Shown piece by piece: positions 12,305 through 23,053 of a DNA stretch of 64,000 nucleotides (positions are counted from its first letter, which is position 1; each line of letters starts with the position of its first letter). A program made the position numbers and the translations under genes. The DNA is from Isoetes taiwanensis (taxonomy: Eukaryota > Streptophyta > Lycopodiopsida > Isoetales > Isoetaceae): the NCBI GenBank assembly GCA_021234155.1, contig JAJEKV010000001.1, forward strand, positions 2,047,927 to 2,111,926, read 5' to 3'. A model generated the notes under the pieces. It had not been told where the DNA came from. It searched no databases and worked only from the letters and a program-made list of their open reading frames with translations.

Positions 12305-12318
12305 TATTTCCAATTTAA
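12305..12318 (+). repeat. Target-site duplication, left copy
   Basis: TATTTCCAATTTAA occurs here and again at 14064-14077, on either side of the ORF1-only insertion. The uninterrupted LTR at 8226-9449 has this sequence only once at the same place, so it is a duplication of the insertion target. Confidence 0.85.
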
Positions 12319-14063
12319 AGTCCCTTGTGGAGGCGGTGGAGATGGGCGCTCGTGAGTATGGCACTTAGGGTTGCCAGCGTTTGTTCTTGTAACTTGAGCA
12401 TCAGGACTCCGTTTTCGATGATCTTTAGTTCGCGTTGGAAAGGTCATTCCGAGAGCTCTCTATCAGTATAAATTTTATTAGGGTTTGTTATCAGGTTGGT
12501 GGCCGGATTTGGGCCTGTGTGATTTCGGCCACTTTTAGTAGAGATGGGGAAGACAGATATTGCTCCCGCTTCTAAGGCTGCGGCAAAACGGCGTGAAGCT
12601 ACCGCCAGTTTGGTGATACATGATCCCCCAGATACTGTGCAAAAAGAGGTAAATAATTCAGTTGAAAGTTCTTTGCCATCATTGGTGATTGCTCCAGGGG
12701 TTCTTGAAGAAAGGGATTTTCCTCCCTTGCAAGGCGCTGCGAGTAAGGGAGTGGAAGTTGATGGGAATTTGCATCAAACAGGTACAGAGTCCAGTCCTAA
12801 TGTAGTTGCTCAGCCCCAGGCAAATGATAGTGCTTGGAAGTCATCTGATTCTGTTACAAAAGTTTCATATCAAAGATTTAGTGATTGGCTTTGTAAAGAT
12901 ATATCTAGTGCATCTAGAAAGGCAAGGGTAGCAACTGCTTTACAGGTATTGTCTGAAGGGAGTAAGGATGAGTTGTCCGCAATCTTGGACACATTGAAAG
13001 CTCGACAGACTCAGCTTCAACAACAATTGCCTCCAGATGATATATTTTATCAGTCTGACTGTCAGGATGTAGTTCAAGCTTCTGGTATTCCTGTGGTTGA
13101 GGTGGACCATCAAGCTCATATTAAGTGTGCTGAGAACCTATCCTCATGTGCAGTCCTTGGTTATTTTACTGGTGGCTATTTGGATTTTTCACGGTTCCGT
13201 ATTTGGTTATCTCGGCTTTTGAGACGCCTTCAGCTTCCTCCTTTTCAGCCCATCAAGTTGTTGGCGAAAAACTTTGTTCTTATTATGTTTGAAAGTAGTG
13301 ATGCAGTGGATTCTTTGGTATCAAGAGGGATTGATCCACTTGGTGGGGAGTATATGATGTATCAGTATTGCTCTCCTGGTTTTACACCAGATATGGTTCG
13401 CGCATTAAAGATGCATTGCTGGTTCTCGATACCTAATCTTCCTCTTGATCTAATGGCCCAACAATTTCTAGTTGCAATTGCAACTGGACTTGGGGTTCAT
13501 ATCTCACATTCCATCATGAACGGTCCGAGGATTTGTGTCTCAATGCCAGTGGACTCAGCTTTACCAGATTGTATAGTTGTGAAAAGTGGGCCTTGGTATA
13601 AGAAGTTAGATCTTAAGCTTCTGAATGGTCCAGAATTAGCCCGTCTGTTTCCTGACAAGGAGGCTTTTGCTAGCTTTCGTCGAGGCACTCGTGCGTCTCA
13701 GGCATCTGTTCAACCTTCTTCTCAGGCTCAAGCTCTCGTTGTTACTTCCTCATCTATTCATGATCAACCTTCACTAGTTGTGTTGCACTCCTCATCCATG
13801 GAAGATGCTCTAATTCCAGGTCCGACAGTGTCGTCTTTAGCGCCATCATCTGTACATGTAGTTCACTCTTCTCTCCATGTTGATACTTCTTCCTCTCATG
13901 TTTCTGAGGTTGTTATGGATGATGGTCCTAATCTTTTGTGCGCAAAAGAGTCATGGCAGCAGGTCAATTGGAAAAAGGCGGCAGAGTCCCATGTCACAGA
14001 TCCCTTGTATGTATCTTGATTTTTCTTGATAATAGATTGTCGTCCTTCAAAGAAAAAAAAATA
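12319..14063 (+). mobile_element. ORF1-only LINE-like retroposon
   Basis: A 1.75-kb insertion in a family-1 LTR with a 14-bp target-site duplication at both ends and a short A-rich tail (about nine A) after a 35-bp 3' untranslated part. These are marks of target-primed reverse transcription. It holds about 220 bp of 5' leader and one intact frame for an L1-type ORF1 protein, but no endonuclease or RT. Ordinary truncated LINE copies lose the 5' end and keep ORF2; this one is the opposite. It may be an ORF1-only non-autonomous element, comparable in layout to mammalian HAL1 elements, or a retrocopy of an ORF1-only transcript. Confidence 0.75.
12544..14019 (+). CDS. L1-type ORF1 protein with DUF4283-like domain
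   Basis: A 491-residue uninterrupted frame, the longest in the window. Residues 1-110 are low-complexity and polar. Residues 110-165 include a helical, Gln-rich stretch ending LKARQTQLQQQL. Residues about 200-350 look like the DUF4283/RRM-like domain of plant L1 ORF1 proteins: CAVLGYFTGG, NFVLIMFESSDAV and the diagnostic MHCWFSIPNLPLDLM followed by IATGLGVHI. The usual CCHC knuckle after this domain is missing; a Ser/Val/His-rich tail follows instead. Such proteins bind RNA and chaperone nucleic acids in the LINE ribonucleoprotein particle. The ATG context AGAGATGG is acceptable and no earlier in-frame start is seen. It could also be a domesticated gene retrocopied by LINE machinery. Confidence 0.75.
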   Translation: MGKTDIAPASKAAAKRREATASLVIHDPPDTVQKEVNNSVESSLPSLVIAPGVLEERDFPPLQGAASKGVEVDGNLHQTGTESSPNVVAQPQANDSAWKSSDSVTKVSYQRFSDWLCKDISSASRKARVATALQVLSEGSKDELSAILDTLKARQTQLQQQLPPDDIFYQSDCQDVVQASGIPVVEVDHQAHIKCAENLSSCAVLGYFTGGYLDFSRFRIWLSRLLRRLQLPPFQPIKLLAKNFVLIMFESSDAVDSLVSRGIDPLGGEYMMYQYCSPGFTPDMVRALKMHCWFSIPNLPLDLMAQQFLVAIATGLGVHISHSIMNGPRICVSMPVDSALPDCIVVKSGPWYKKLDLKLLNGPELARLFPDKEAFASFRRGTRASQASVQPSSQAQALVVTSSSIHDQPSLVVLHSSSMEDALIPGPTVSSLAPSSVHVVHSSLHVDTSSSHVSEVVMDDGPNLLCAKESWQQVNWKKAAESHVTDPLYVS

Positions 14064-14325
14064 TATTTCCAATTTAAGGGTCCAAGATAGCTAGAATATC
14101 TTCTCTATTCTAGGATCAATATCTTATGATATTCTCTATTGAAATATCTTCCCTATCTTTAGAGATAATCCCTACTTCTTTGCTCCACCGCTCGCTACCT
14201 AGGAAATTGACATTTACAATTATAATTTCCATATTATTATTCCTTTCTAAGGTCTAATTTACTATTCTATCCTAAGGTCAACAGTTATGTTAATTCCTTA
14301 CCCAATAACCCCCTAGGGTGTGATA

Positions 14326-17240
14326 AATTCGAAGTCCAATTTCTTAAATTGCAAGATAAGGACCCCCAATAAATGTACATGCAGAATAATTTAACAACCA
14401 AGATCACTTCTTTGACCATGTAAGCGCTTTGTTTGTTGTTGTTAGTATAAAGACAAGAACCCTTAAATTGAGGTTCTGAGTGTCCTGTCGAAGCTCCCAT
14501 GCTCTCTCTTGTGTGATCCATCCTCTTTTACAGAATCATGTCCTTCCCTTGGATGATCAAACTCTGCAACTCCTTTTTGCCTCAATTAATATAGCTTGCA
14601 AGCGTGATTTTCTTGTCCTTGCTCTAAACCTTCCTAGGTGGTGCTCTTAGAATTCCTATCACGGGGTTAGCTACCCTTTGATCCGATGACATTGAGATGG
14701 GGTGCGCACCCAATGCATGCCGCATGAGGTGGATGCACCCTCCTATGAGCTGGCACCATCATGTTCCTACATTTGTTCGATCCAATTGATGGGATCTTTA
14801 AAAACAAGGCCTTGCATATGAAGTTAAATCATCTCAACACAATTTTATTGTTATTTAGACGTGGAGAAATGTGGCAAAATTGTGTAACATTTCTGAAAGG
14901 TGGTGTTTATAGAGGGAACAATAGAAATAGTATCAGTTTTCTCTTAGGATCTATTATCCAAGATACTCCACTAAAAAGTTCCATTAGCTATACAACGAAG
15001 ACTCCCTCGATATTTCATTAGCTTGTCTCACATTTTTCAACATTATGCATTATGCAGAATTCTTTTATGCTGCTTAAAAAATTGATGGTTTCTTCAGACA
15101 TTGTCCAAGATTCCTCCCAAGAATCTAGATTCCTAGAGAATCAATATAACTTATTAAGATTCTTGAAGATTAATCAACAATGTCAAAATTGGCAATCAAA
15201 CATGTTTAATTGCAATAGTTTGATGAGAATATTGGTAGTTCATTTCTCTAACAAGTAAGTCAACGAGGCTTGCCATAGATGTACAAGAATTGTCTTCTTG
15301 TTTGCATAACAATTGTGAAAATACTGAGGTTAAAATCCATGAAGTGTAATTGTTTCTACTGTAATCTACATCACCTGAACAGGTTTTAGTCAATTTGTTC
15401 TTTAGGTAACCTGTGGATCTCATTCTTGGTGGAACTGTGGTTGAGGTACCACCAATCCTCTATTTACTTCAAAGAAATTCTTTTGCCACAGAATTCTTTT
15501 TGACACAAATGAAGTCGGCCATGGCTTTGCCAGGACCAACATCTGATTAGGGGTTCGGGCTTTCTGGTTATGGAAGCTTTTTGACTTCTAGCTTTTTGAA
15601 TTAGTGTTCGAGATTTTTGGCAAGCTTTTTGCAACAACAAGCTCTGGCTTTTGATCTTTTTGGCTATGGCAAGCTTTCTGGCTATTTAGAAGCATATGGC
15701 TTCTGATCAAAGGGTTGGAAACTTATTCTTGGAGCTGGAGATGCACATTTCTTCATCAGGTTCATCTGATTTCTTCATCTGATTACTTTTTCTTTATCTA
15801 AATGCTAGATCAAGTAATCTTCAGGTGAATCAAATTATGGAGGGAAACTTTGCTCGCAAGGAGACTTCCGGGACGCAGCCAGGACAGTTTCTTCCAGAAC
15901 TCCCTACTCTCGAAAGTTTCCCCTTCCAATATTTGACTAGATTCTTTTAAATTTCCAAGTCGTCGTGGTTTTTCAAAAGTGTTCGAGTATTTGACTAGAT
16001 TCTTTTAGGTTTCCAAGACATCATGGGTTTTCAATATGAGAAATATTGACTGGAAGTTTTTTCACAAATATCTAAAATAGATTAAGCCATTATTAATTAC
16101 TGCAAGCGGTCTATCACGAACGTGCCAGTTTGGTGAGAATTTTAAGATGAGGCAAAGATTAATGTTATACCTCCGTAAAGGTCGAGACTAGTGCCTCAAT
16201 TCAGAACTTTCATCGATCCACATGGACCTATGGGAATTGCATGTGTAACTAGTTTATTAAAGCTAAACATTAGTCAAAGCTAAACATTTGCTAGATTACA
16301 CTACAAAATTAGGAACGAATTTTTACAAAGAATTGAAGCCAATACAACTACCATTGCTTCCTTGCTTTAAGCATTGTTTCAAACAGCCCTACCCATCTCT
16401 TACTTCATTCCAGCTTTATTTACACCTTGCAAATGTATAGATTGTTGAATTTTATGGAGTTTACTATAAGATGGGGCATTGCCAAAGAAAATTATGCGAG
16501 GAAATATACCAAAAAAAAGAAGCAACACAAGTAAGCTCCTGCAAGGCCTTGATGCTTAGAAGCCCTAAATCATGAGCAAAACATGTAAATCGAAATGTAG
16601 TTGAACCATGATCCACAAAATGAACAAATTGAAATGCAGCCTAATCGCTTTTAGAAACTTACTAACTTCCCTTTGCATACCTTCAAGCAAACTTGTTCAC
16701 TTGCTTCAAATCATTGTACAATAACTTCAGCACACAGCACGTACGTCAAAGGCACCATAAACCCTGCAAGTAGAAAAAAGAGCTCAAAATTTCATGACAA
16801 CTTGTGAAGGTATGGGACGAGCATTTGGCCAAAGCTCTTTAAATCCAACCTTGAATTTCTTATCTTGCTATGCGGAAGAGAGGTCGTCGTGCTGCCGAAA
16901 TACAACAACCAACACTTTTGATTACATTGTATAGGAATTTAATATCTAGGACACAAACCAAATATTTATAGCATGTTCTTTATGCTACTATAATTAGTCA
17001 TTACAATAATAAAGGTCGTATTTGGGGTTTAAAGATTGCCCCTAATGCTCAAGGCTATGTACACAATGCAAAATGCTTACGATTAACTTGATTATAGTCC
17101 ATGATGGAATTACAATTTTCCCTAGAAACCCTTACAATTTAGGTTTTTAATTTTGCATTATATATGCTAGGCAATGCATAGGAAATGGGACTATTTAAAA
17201 AGATATATAGGAGTGTAATTATGATGGTCTCCATTTTAAT
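14326..17240. other. Long stretch without a recognisable gene
   Basis: Open frames are all under 90 codons and match nothing I recognise on either strand. A locally repetitive patch lies at 15560-15700, where 'GGCTATGGCAAGCTTT'-like words recur. Around 15905-16030 the phrase 'ATTTGACTAGATTCTTTTA' occurs twice. No RNA gene was seen. Confidence 0.4.
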
Positions 17241-18118
17241 TAAACAATGTGCTTTTAGGGTAGAAAACAAATAAATAGCTCTTTGAAACATTCTAGCCTT
17301 TTAACTACCATTAGCTTCCCATCTAAAAGTGTTCCTTCATATATTGTACCAAATCCTCCTAATCCAAACTTCTTAGAGAATATATTTGTAGCTTTTTCTA
17401 AATCCTTCACAATGAGAATCTAGGAGGCAACCCTGGCAACTTTACAAGGGCGTCTTCTTCTCTACTTCAAGTTGCTTTTGCCCTTTCTCTTTCCTATCTA
17501 ATTCTTAGCCAATTTATCAGGATGATTCCAAGGATAAGAACTATTAACCCAATTCTAGAATTGGGTTCACATGAAAACTTGAAAAAACTCCCGAGATAGG
17601 CCTCTCATTCATCTCAGTAGCATTTTTTTTCAATGGTGGATAGTGGATAGCCGCACATATGCGAACTACCCACAAAGAAAAATAAAGGGAATGTCCAATC
17701 ATACAACTTGGGCCCTAGAAAATACAATGCTAAAAGATGTTGGTTTGTGTACCTGCCGAAAGCTTATCATCGGGATTAACAAACCCCACCCTTTCGTGTT
17801 TTCGAGGAGAAACCCTAATGATAAGCCTTCAGCAAGCGGCTTGGACAAATATAAGGTTAAGAAATCGCTCCCAAAAAAACTTTGAATGGAGAAGTCGAAT
17901 TTGTTGATGCTTGCCAACCTGTACCTACACACCATCAACAGACATGCATGCTCAACTATTCTAGAATCTCGACCAATGGCTCGGATTGATGGGATTATAA
18001 CACCTAGTATTAGCAATTTATTTGATTTCTTTGTCCCTTGAACCTTCAAAAAGAATAGAATAGAATAGAATAGAAAGGCCAAGTCACTGTTGTTGCGTGA
18101 TTGATACATAATCCTCAC
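17240..18118 (-). pseudogene. Receptor-like kinase remnant
   Basis: Reading the minus strand, 17420-17270 encodes the start of a receptor-kinase domain: [14 protein letters not shown], the glycine-rich loop [11 protein letters not shown] and the VAIK-type lysine in LMVVKRL. It then runs into a stop. Upstream in another frame is a hydrophobic span like a transmembrane segment (LIVLILGIILINWLRI, about 17560-17510), then [13 protein letters not shown], a typical juxtamembrane run-in. Still further upstream, 18118-17699 is a 139-codon open stretch ending SIVFSRAQVV, which could be part of a bulb-type lectin ectodomain (vVW-type motif), but this is weak. The C-lobe of the kinase is missing. Family members are membrane sensors that phosphorylate Ser/Thr. 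Confidence 0.6.
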
Positions 18119-18370
18119 ATTTTCAATTTAATAGCAAGAAAGTGAAAAATTCAGCAAGAATGCAACCTTGCAGGAATAATTTGAAAGACAAGAAGTTTTG
18201 CATTCTTCCACATTCTTAATACCCTGCAGCGGTTTAAGGAAGTTGTTAGAATAAGTTATTCATATTACCTCATGCAGTCCCTCATGTCTGTCTGCCATGA
18301 ATCACATAGACTATTACTATTTCCAATATTTTCGTACAATAACATTACAAACTGTTGCTGTTGACATACA

Positions 18371-19613
18371 CAACGAAAAACGTGCTCATATCCCCTTGAA
18401 AATCCCCCATTGAGGAATCAGGGGACTTGAGAACAATGGGTTATTTGCTTTGCAACGGGGAATTCTTGAAAAAAGAGGTATATTATACAGGGGGACATTA
18501 GTACTAATGGGGGATTCTTGAAAAAAAAGGTATATCCTAATGGGAAATTAATAGAATTAGGGGATTGCAAATGCTACAGGGTATTTTCATGAAAGAGGAT
18601 TGGGTCAAAAGGGATTTTGCGAATGTATTGGGGTATTTTCAAGAAAAGGGGACTAATTAAAAAAGGGAATTTGCAAATGGATTGGGGTATTTTCAAGAGG
18701 GGATTGGTTCAAAAGAGAATTTGTGGATGGATTGGGGTATTTTTAAATAAAGGAGGATTTGTGAAAGGGGAATTTAAAAAAAATGGAGGATTGCAATAAG
18801 TCACGGCCCAACTTGGCAAGAGCTCTATATCCAATAGAAGAGCATCAAATAGCTGCTAAGACTTTCCATTCTTCAAATTAGTCATCTTGAGGGATTTGTG
18901 CTCAAAACACGTATGAAATACGTACAATAACACGTGGGCAAAAAAGTTAAATACAGAGAAATATAAAATATAAAATAATACCGTAAATCACAACGAAAAA
19001 CGTGCTCATATCCCCTTGAAAATCCCCCATTGAGGAATCAGGGGACTTGAGAACAATGGGTTATTTGCTTTGCAACGGGGAATTCTTGAAAAAAGAGGTA
19101 TATTATACAGGGGAACATTAGTAGTAATGGGGGATTCTTGAAAAAAAAGGTATATCCTAATGGGGAAATTAATAGAATTAGGGGATTGCAAATGCGCACA
19201 GGGGTATTTTCATGAAAGAGGATTGGGTCAAAAGGGATTTTGCGAATGTATTGGGGTATTTTCAAGAAAAGGGGACTAATTAAAAAAGGGAATTTGCAAA
19301 TGGATTGGGGTATTTTCAAGAGGGGATTGGTTCAAAAGAGAATTTGTGGATGGATTGGGGTATTTTTAAATAAAGGAGGATTGAGTGAAAGGGGAATTAC
19401 CGAAAAAATGGAGGATTGCAATAAGTACGGCCCAACTTGGCAAGAGCTCTATATCCAATAGAAGAGCATCAAATAGCTGCTAAGACTTTCCATTCTTCAA
19501 ATTAGTCATCTTGAGGGATTTGTGCTCAAAAACATTATGAAATATCGTACAATATTACGATGGGCAAAAAAAGTTAAATCGAGAAATATAAAATATAAAA
19601 TGTCACCGTAAAT
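18371..19613. repeat. 620-bp tandem duplication with internal 50-60-bp subrepeats
   Basis: Two adjacent copies (about 18371-18989 and 18991-19613) are nearly identical, differing by scattered single-base changes and small indels. Each starts CAACGAAAAACGTGCTCATA and ends with an ACCGTAAAT step. Inside each copy the phrase GGATTGGGGTATTTTCAAGA or near variants recurs about every 55 bp, giving parallel short frames rich in Trp-Gly-Ile-Phe-Lys. Those frames are a by-product of the repeat. The close similarity suggests a recent duplication. Confidence 0.9.
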
Positions 19614-20255
19614 GGAAGCTAGAGATGTAATGTAAAGTAGAATGTGTGCTAGTTTTGACCCGATCCCATATGACTAAAAAAAAGTATATTTATACAAGAT
19701 TTTATACAAAGCTATCAATGTAGGAAAAGAATCTGCCCAAACGATGAGCGGGAATAGCCGGTTCACTCTTCCCATGATGACGCCAATTCCGGCTAAACGC
19801 CTCTCCGTTTGGGTCGGTCGAGCAAAAAAGGGCAAAAGGGCAAAACGGACTAGATCGGCCTCTTAATCCGGTCCGGCTATGGCAGGCCTTGGCTTTAGTT
19901 AGTTCACGGAAAAAGGAAGATTTGGCTTAAATCCGGCTATTTTTGCCTCGAATCTTGAGTAATTATGGCGATTTGCTTCGCATTTTTATTCCGTGTACTC
20001 CCCGGTTTTCTCGCCGGAAGTGCTTCATTTTCATTTTTCTAGCTTTTTTTTTTTATGAATCTATCATTACACGCCACATTAAACGAAGAAAAGCGTAAAA
20101 AACTACTTCTTTGTCCGAAAGTTCTCCATTTGCTGTTTCTAGCTTGTAAAAAAAAATCTTCTAGTATGGATGTTAAAATCAAATCAAGGATTCTCGCAGT
20201 TTAGATATTTAGGGTTTGTTTTTCTTGTTTACAGTTTTTCAAGAGAGGGGTACTC
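19614..20255 (+). promoter_or_regulatory. Probable upstream region of the F-box/JmjC gene
   Basis: This non-repetitive stretch leads up to the ATG at 20256. It has a pyrimidine-rich run (20042-20053) and a leader containing 'TTAGGGTTTGTTTTTCTTG' just before the start, a composition often seen in plant 5' leaders. No definite TATA box was picked. The call is by position only. Confidence 0.3.
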
Positions 20256-20572
20256 ATGGCTATGGCGCAGCCCCTTGGCAACATGCTTCTTAAATCTCAA
20301 GGCAATGCTAGAGATAGTGGTCTTGGAAGCCTTCACATATTAATCGACGAGGTTTTATGTGACATTTTTTGGGTGGTGAGTGCAAAAGATTTGGGATGTT
20401 TGAGCTTAGTTAGCAGAGCCATGTATGTATTTTGCCATCGGGATAATCTTTGGAGAAACCCGTTTTAGAAGAAATGAAGGGAGACTTTACTTTTTACGGG
20501 TCTTTGGAAGGACACATTTGTAGCAAAGCAAGATCCGGGCTTTCATCATCGATCATCATGTACCAAGGTATG
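20256..20572 (+). pseudogene. F-box exon of a JMJ22-like F-box/JmjC gene, frameshifted
   Basis: From the ATG at 20256 the translation gives MAMAQPLGNM and then an F-box: LGSLHILIDEVLCDIF, SAKDLGCLSLVSRAMYVF and DNLWRN. After a one-base shift near 20462 it continues VLEEMKGDFTFYGS, and after another near 20503 WKDTFVAKQDPGFHH. It ends at a good donor site, CCAAG/GTATGC. This order (F-box, LWRNLVLEE-KGDF, GSW-T-VA) matches the N-terminus of plant JMJ22-type proteins, nuclear F-box/JmjC histone arginine demethylases. Two frameshifts within 50 bp could be decay or sequence error. The JmjC exon lies 2.5 kb downstream on the same strand. Confidence 0.7.
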
Positions 20573-22690
20573 CAATTTGTTTGTTATATTTGTATAATAA
20601 AAGGCTAGAATTTGTCTTGCATCTTCTAAATGTACGAACATAAACTGTGATTCCTTGTCTCGTAAAGCACTTTTACTCGATTATCTGTTCCAAAGTGGGG
20701 CTCAGTGCTAGTTTGGAGATAAAAAAGAATGGTTAATAAGAGACAACATTGAGCTAAGAAGTAAATTGTCCCCGGAAGAGTTTATCAAGTGAATTTGAGG
20801 AACCTAATACACTGTACTTATAACAGATGCTCTTGAGGCCCGGCAGACCCGGTAAAGTGGGAATATGTAGCATTATAACGGGGGTTTTTTGTGATTTTAT
20901 ACGCTTTTTGGCATGGTTTTCATATGATTTCATGGGCGTATTGCATGAGGCATACTAATCAGTATATCTAGAGTGCACTCTACATTTTATTGTCTAAATT
21001 CCATATCACCAATGGTTTACCCATACCCTCCACAAATAAATAAATAAATAAAAAAAAAAAAAACCAATGGCATGCGGTGGCTCGAGAACACATACTTTAG
21101 GGTTGTGAGGCAAATCCTTTTTCCTGAATCTTCAAAGAGGAAGGAACAAGTATGTCCTTTGATTTGAAGCGGCGAAGCTCGAGGCTTAATCCGGCTTCTA
21201 CTACTCCTCCGATTCTTCAAGATTTCGCCCGTAAAGGTTAGCTTTAAGGGCTTTTTTTTCCGAGTGTTTCTCCCTTAGTAGATGAATGGACGAGAGAGTT
21301 CGCCTTGTCGAGTCTGCCCCCACATGGTTACATCCGCTTTGGTTTTTAAACAAAAAGTTGAATAACGACTCTCCACCATCACAATCTGAATCTGAAAGCC
21401 TCGACAGGGCTGGGTCCAGTAAAAGGGCTTCTTTTTTTCCACAATGTTTCTCCTCAAGTAGACGAATGGACAGAGCTTGGACGAAATATGGTTGCAAATC
21501 CAAAGTTGAAGTCGTTACGCTCCTCCCCAGTCTGTACTTTCATTTGTTTGTCCATCCGCCCTAAACTAAACACGTTGTTTGTTCTTGTATTCCTTTTACA
21601 TATCATGGTGTTTATCTTCTCTTGCGGATCGTGGAGCTTGCTCCTTTGCATGGCGACTCAACATGAACAAAGCAACTTTGTAAGCATTGGCGGAATGGCA
21701 GGAATAATTAAAATATTACCGTGTTCTTGTATTTGTTTTTACATATATCTTTTCTCGCGTGTCGTGGAGCTTGCTCACTGCAAGGCATGTCGTGGAATTG
21801 AACATTTGTTTTCTTATGCTACAATATTAGGCCGCCTCAACACAATGCATCCTTGTTAGTTGAAGTCAGCTTGAAGTGGATATGAAAGGATTTTGCATAC
21901 GATAATAAGAGATGCTTAATTGCCACATGTTTCGAACATGCCTCTTTGTGGCAATACCTTTTACGGGCAGATCTTATTCATTATGTATCGCTCTGCAAGA
22001 CAAGGCTTGTTGCAAAAGATAGAATGTGAATGGTGAGGATGAAAGCTATGAGATTGATCCCACCGAGAGAATATGTGAGAAATGGTCGCCGAGCTATAGA
22101 GGTCGCCTACCGGGCTATGCGGGACGCTATAGTCATTAATTTACCATGGCATCACATAATTTCTACTGACCTTACTAGTTGGCTTTAAGGTTCTTGAAGT
22201 TGCACTTTCAGGCCCGAAAAGTAGATAAGATGGAATGCGAAAATGTTGAATATCGTATGCGTATAAGGGTTTTTGTGCAACTACTAGAGTTGGCGGTTAT
22301 GAAATAAGAACTTGATAAGGCTATCATTAGGCTGCAGTTTTATTTCTTGTAATTTGGTGAATGATTGAATTTGATTACATAATATAATTCCTTACTCGAT
22401 GATATTAATAGATTTCATAATTATGTGATAAGGTTTGCAATTGAAGGTTGACGAAACTTCATAACATTATAAATATCTAGCACTAAAAATATATATTACC
22501 AAAGATTTCCTAATTCTACTTTTAAATCTTGCATGTCGTTTTTTTTTGTGCATATATGCCTTGCTTAGTGCTCAAAGCCCTTTATTAGGGCCCAGAAGGC
22601 CCAAAAATTTCCCAACATAACAACACATAATATTAATAAACAACACATAATATTAATGCAAACATAAACCATTGCATTCCAACACATTTA
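20573..22690. other. Intron-like or intergenic stretch of the JMJ22-like locus
   Basis: No confident exon was found here. A 45-bp segment ('AAGGGCTT...GTTTCTCC...AGTAGATGAATGGAC') occurs twice, at 21246-21291 and 21424-21471. An open patch near 21955-22135 (FYGQILF and later DESYEIDPTERI) lies where the middle exon of the gene would be expected but does not align convincingly. Two adjacent 20-bp units of AACAACACATAATATTAAT occur near 22620-22658. Confidence 0.35.
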
Positions 22691-22693
22691 AAT

Positions 22694-23008
22694 TAAATCC
22701 CCTAAAACCCCCTTTGGTTTGGGTGCATATTCACACGGGGGTGACGAGGGGGCGAGAGCCCTCGTAATTGTATTTTGCATGCATAAAATCAACACCATAT
22801 AGTATTTCGCTTTGAAATCTTATAGTATTTTGTGAATCTTGTTATACAAGATAGCAAATTTTGTACTTTGCATACCCCACAAACGAGGAACTTTACGTGC
22901 ACGGTGTAGATTAAGGAATAAGGGGTGAATATGCCTATCCAACGGCTCTCGTTGCGGAGTCACCCCCCGGTGAATATGCACCCAAACCAAAGGGGGTTTT
23001 AGGGGGAT
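22694..23008. mobile_element. MITE with about 50-bp terminal inverted repeats
   Basis: The left end reads ATCCCCTAAAACCCCCTTTG and the right end is its inverted copy (CAAAGGGGGTTTTAGGGGGAT). The inverted match continues inward through GGTTTGGGTGCATATTCAC and a further GGGGTGAC, about 50 bp in all with very few mismatches. The 315-bp body has no coding sequence. It lies between two parts of the JMJ22-like locus, probably in an intron. The flanks suggest TTA or TAA duplications, as for PIF/Harbinger, but I could not fix the exact ends. Confidence 0.85.
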
Positions 23009-23053
23009 TACTTCGCTAAAACATACACAAAATGTGTCAATGGTCTGCAGGAC

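Larger units (their letters stand above)
8226..14325 (-). mobile_element. Gag-only LTR retrotransposon (family 1)
   Basis: Two direct repeats of about 1.2 kb (8226-9449 and 11340-14325, the latter split by an insertion) flank a 1.9-kb internal region. Read on the minus strand, the order is 5' LTR (right), a tRNA-iMet-type primer-binding site, gag, polypurine tract, 3' LTR (left). The LTR begins TGTAATACACC on the minus strand. No protease, RT, RNase H or integrase could be found, so the element looks non-autonomous, of the gag-carrying short (TR-GAG) kind, or internally deleted. The gag has frameshifts and stops. A clear target-site duplication was not resolved. Confidence 0.75.
11340..14325 (-). 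repeat. Family-1 5' LTR, split by a LINE-like insertion
   Basis: Two parts (11340-12318 and 14064-14325) together give the full LTR that matches the left LTR. They are separated by a 1.7-kb insertion flanked by a 14-bp duplication of LTR sequence. The end, 'CCCCCTAGGGTGTGATAA', corresponds to the TG terminus on the minus strand. Confidence 0.8.

Noticed and set aside
18617-19461. Two similar frames starting MRMYWGIFKKRG
   Set aside because: They lie at the same place in each unit of the 620-bp tandem repeat and reflect its subrepeats, with no known domain.
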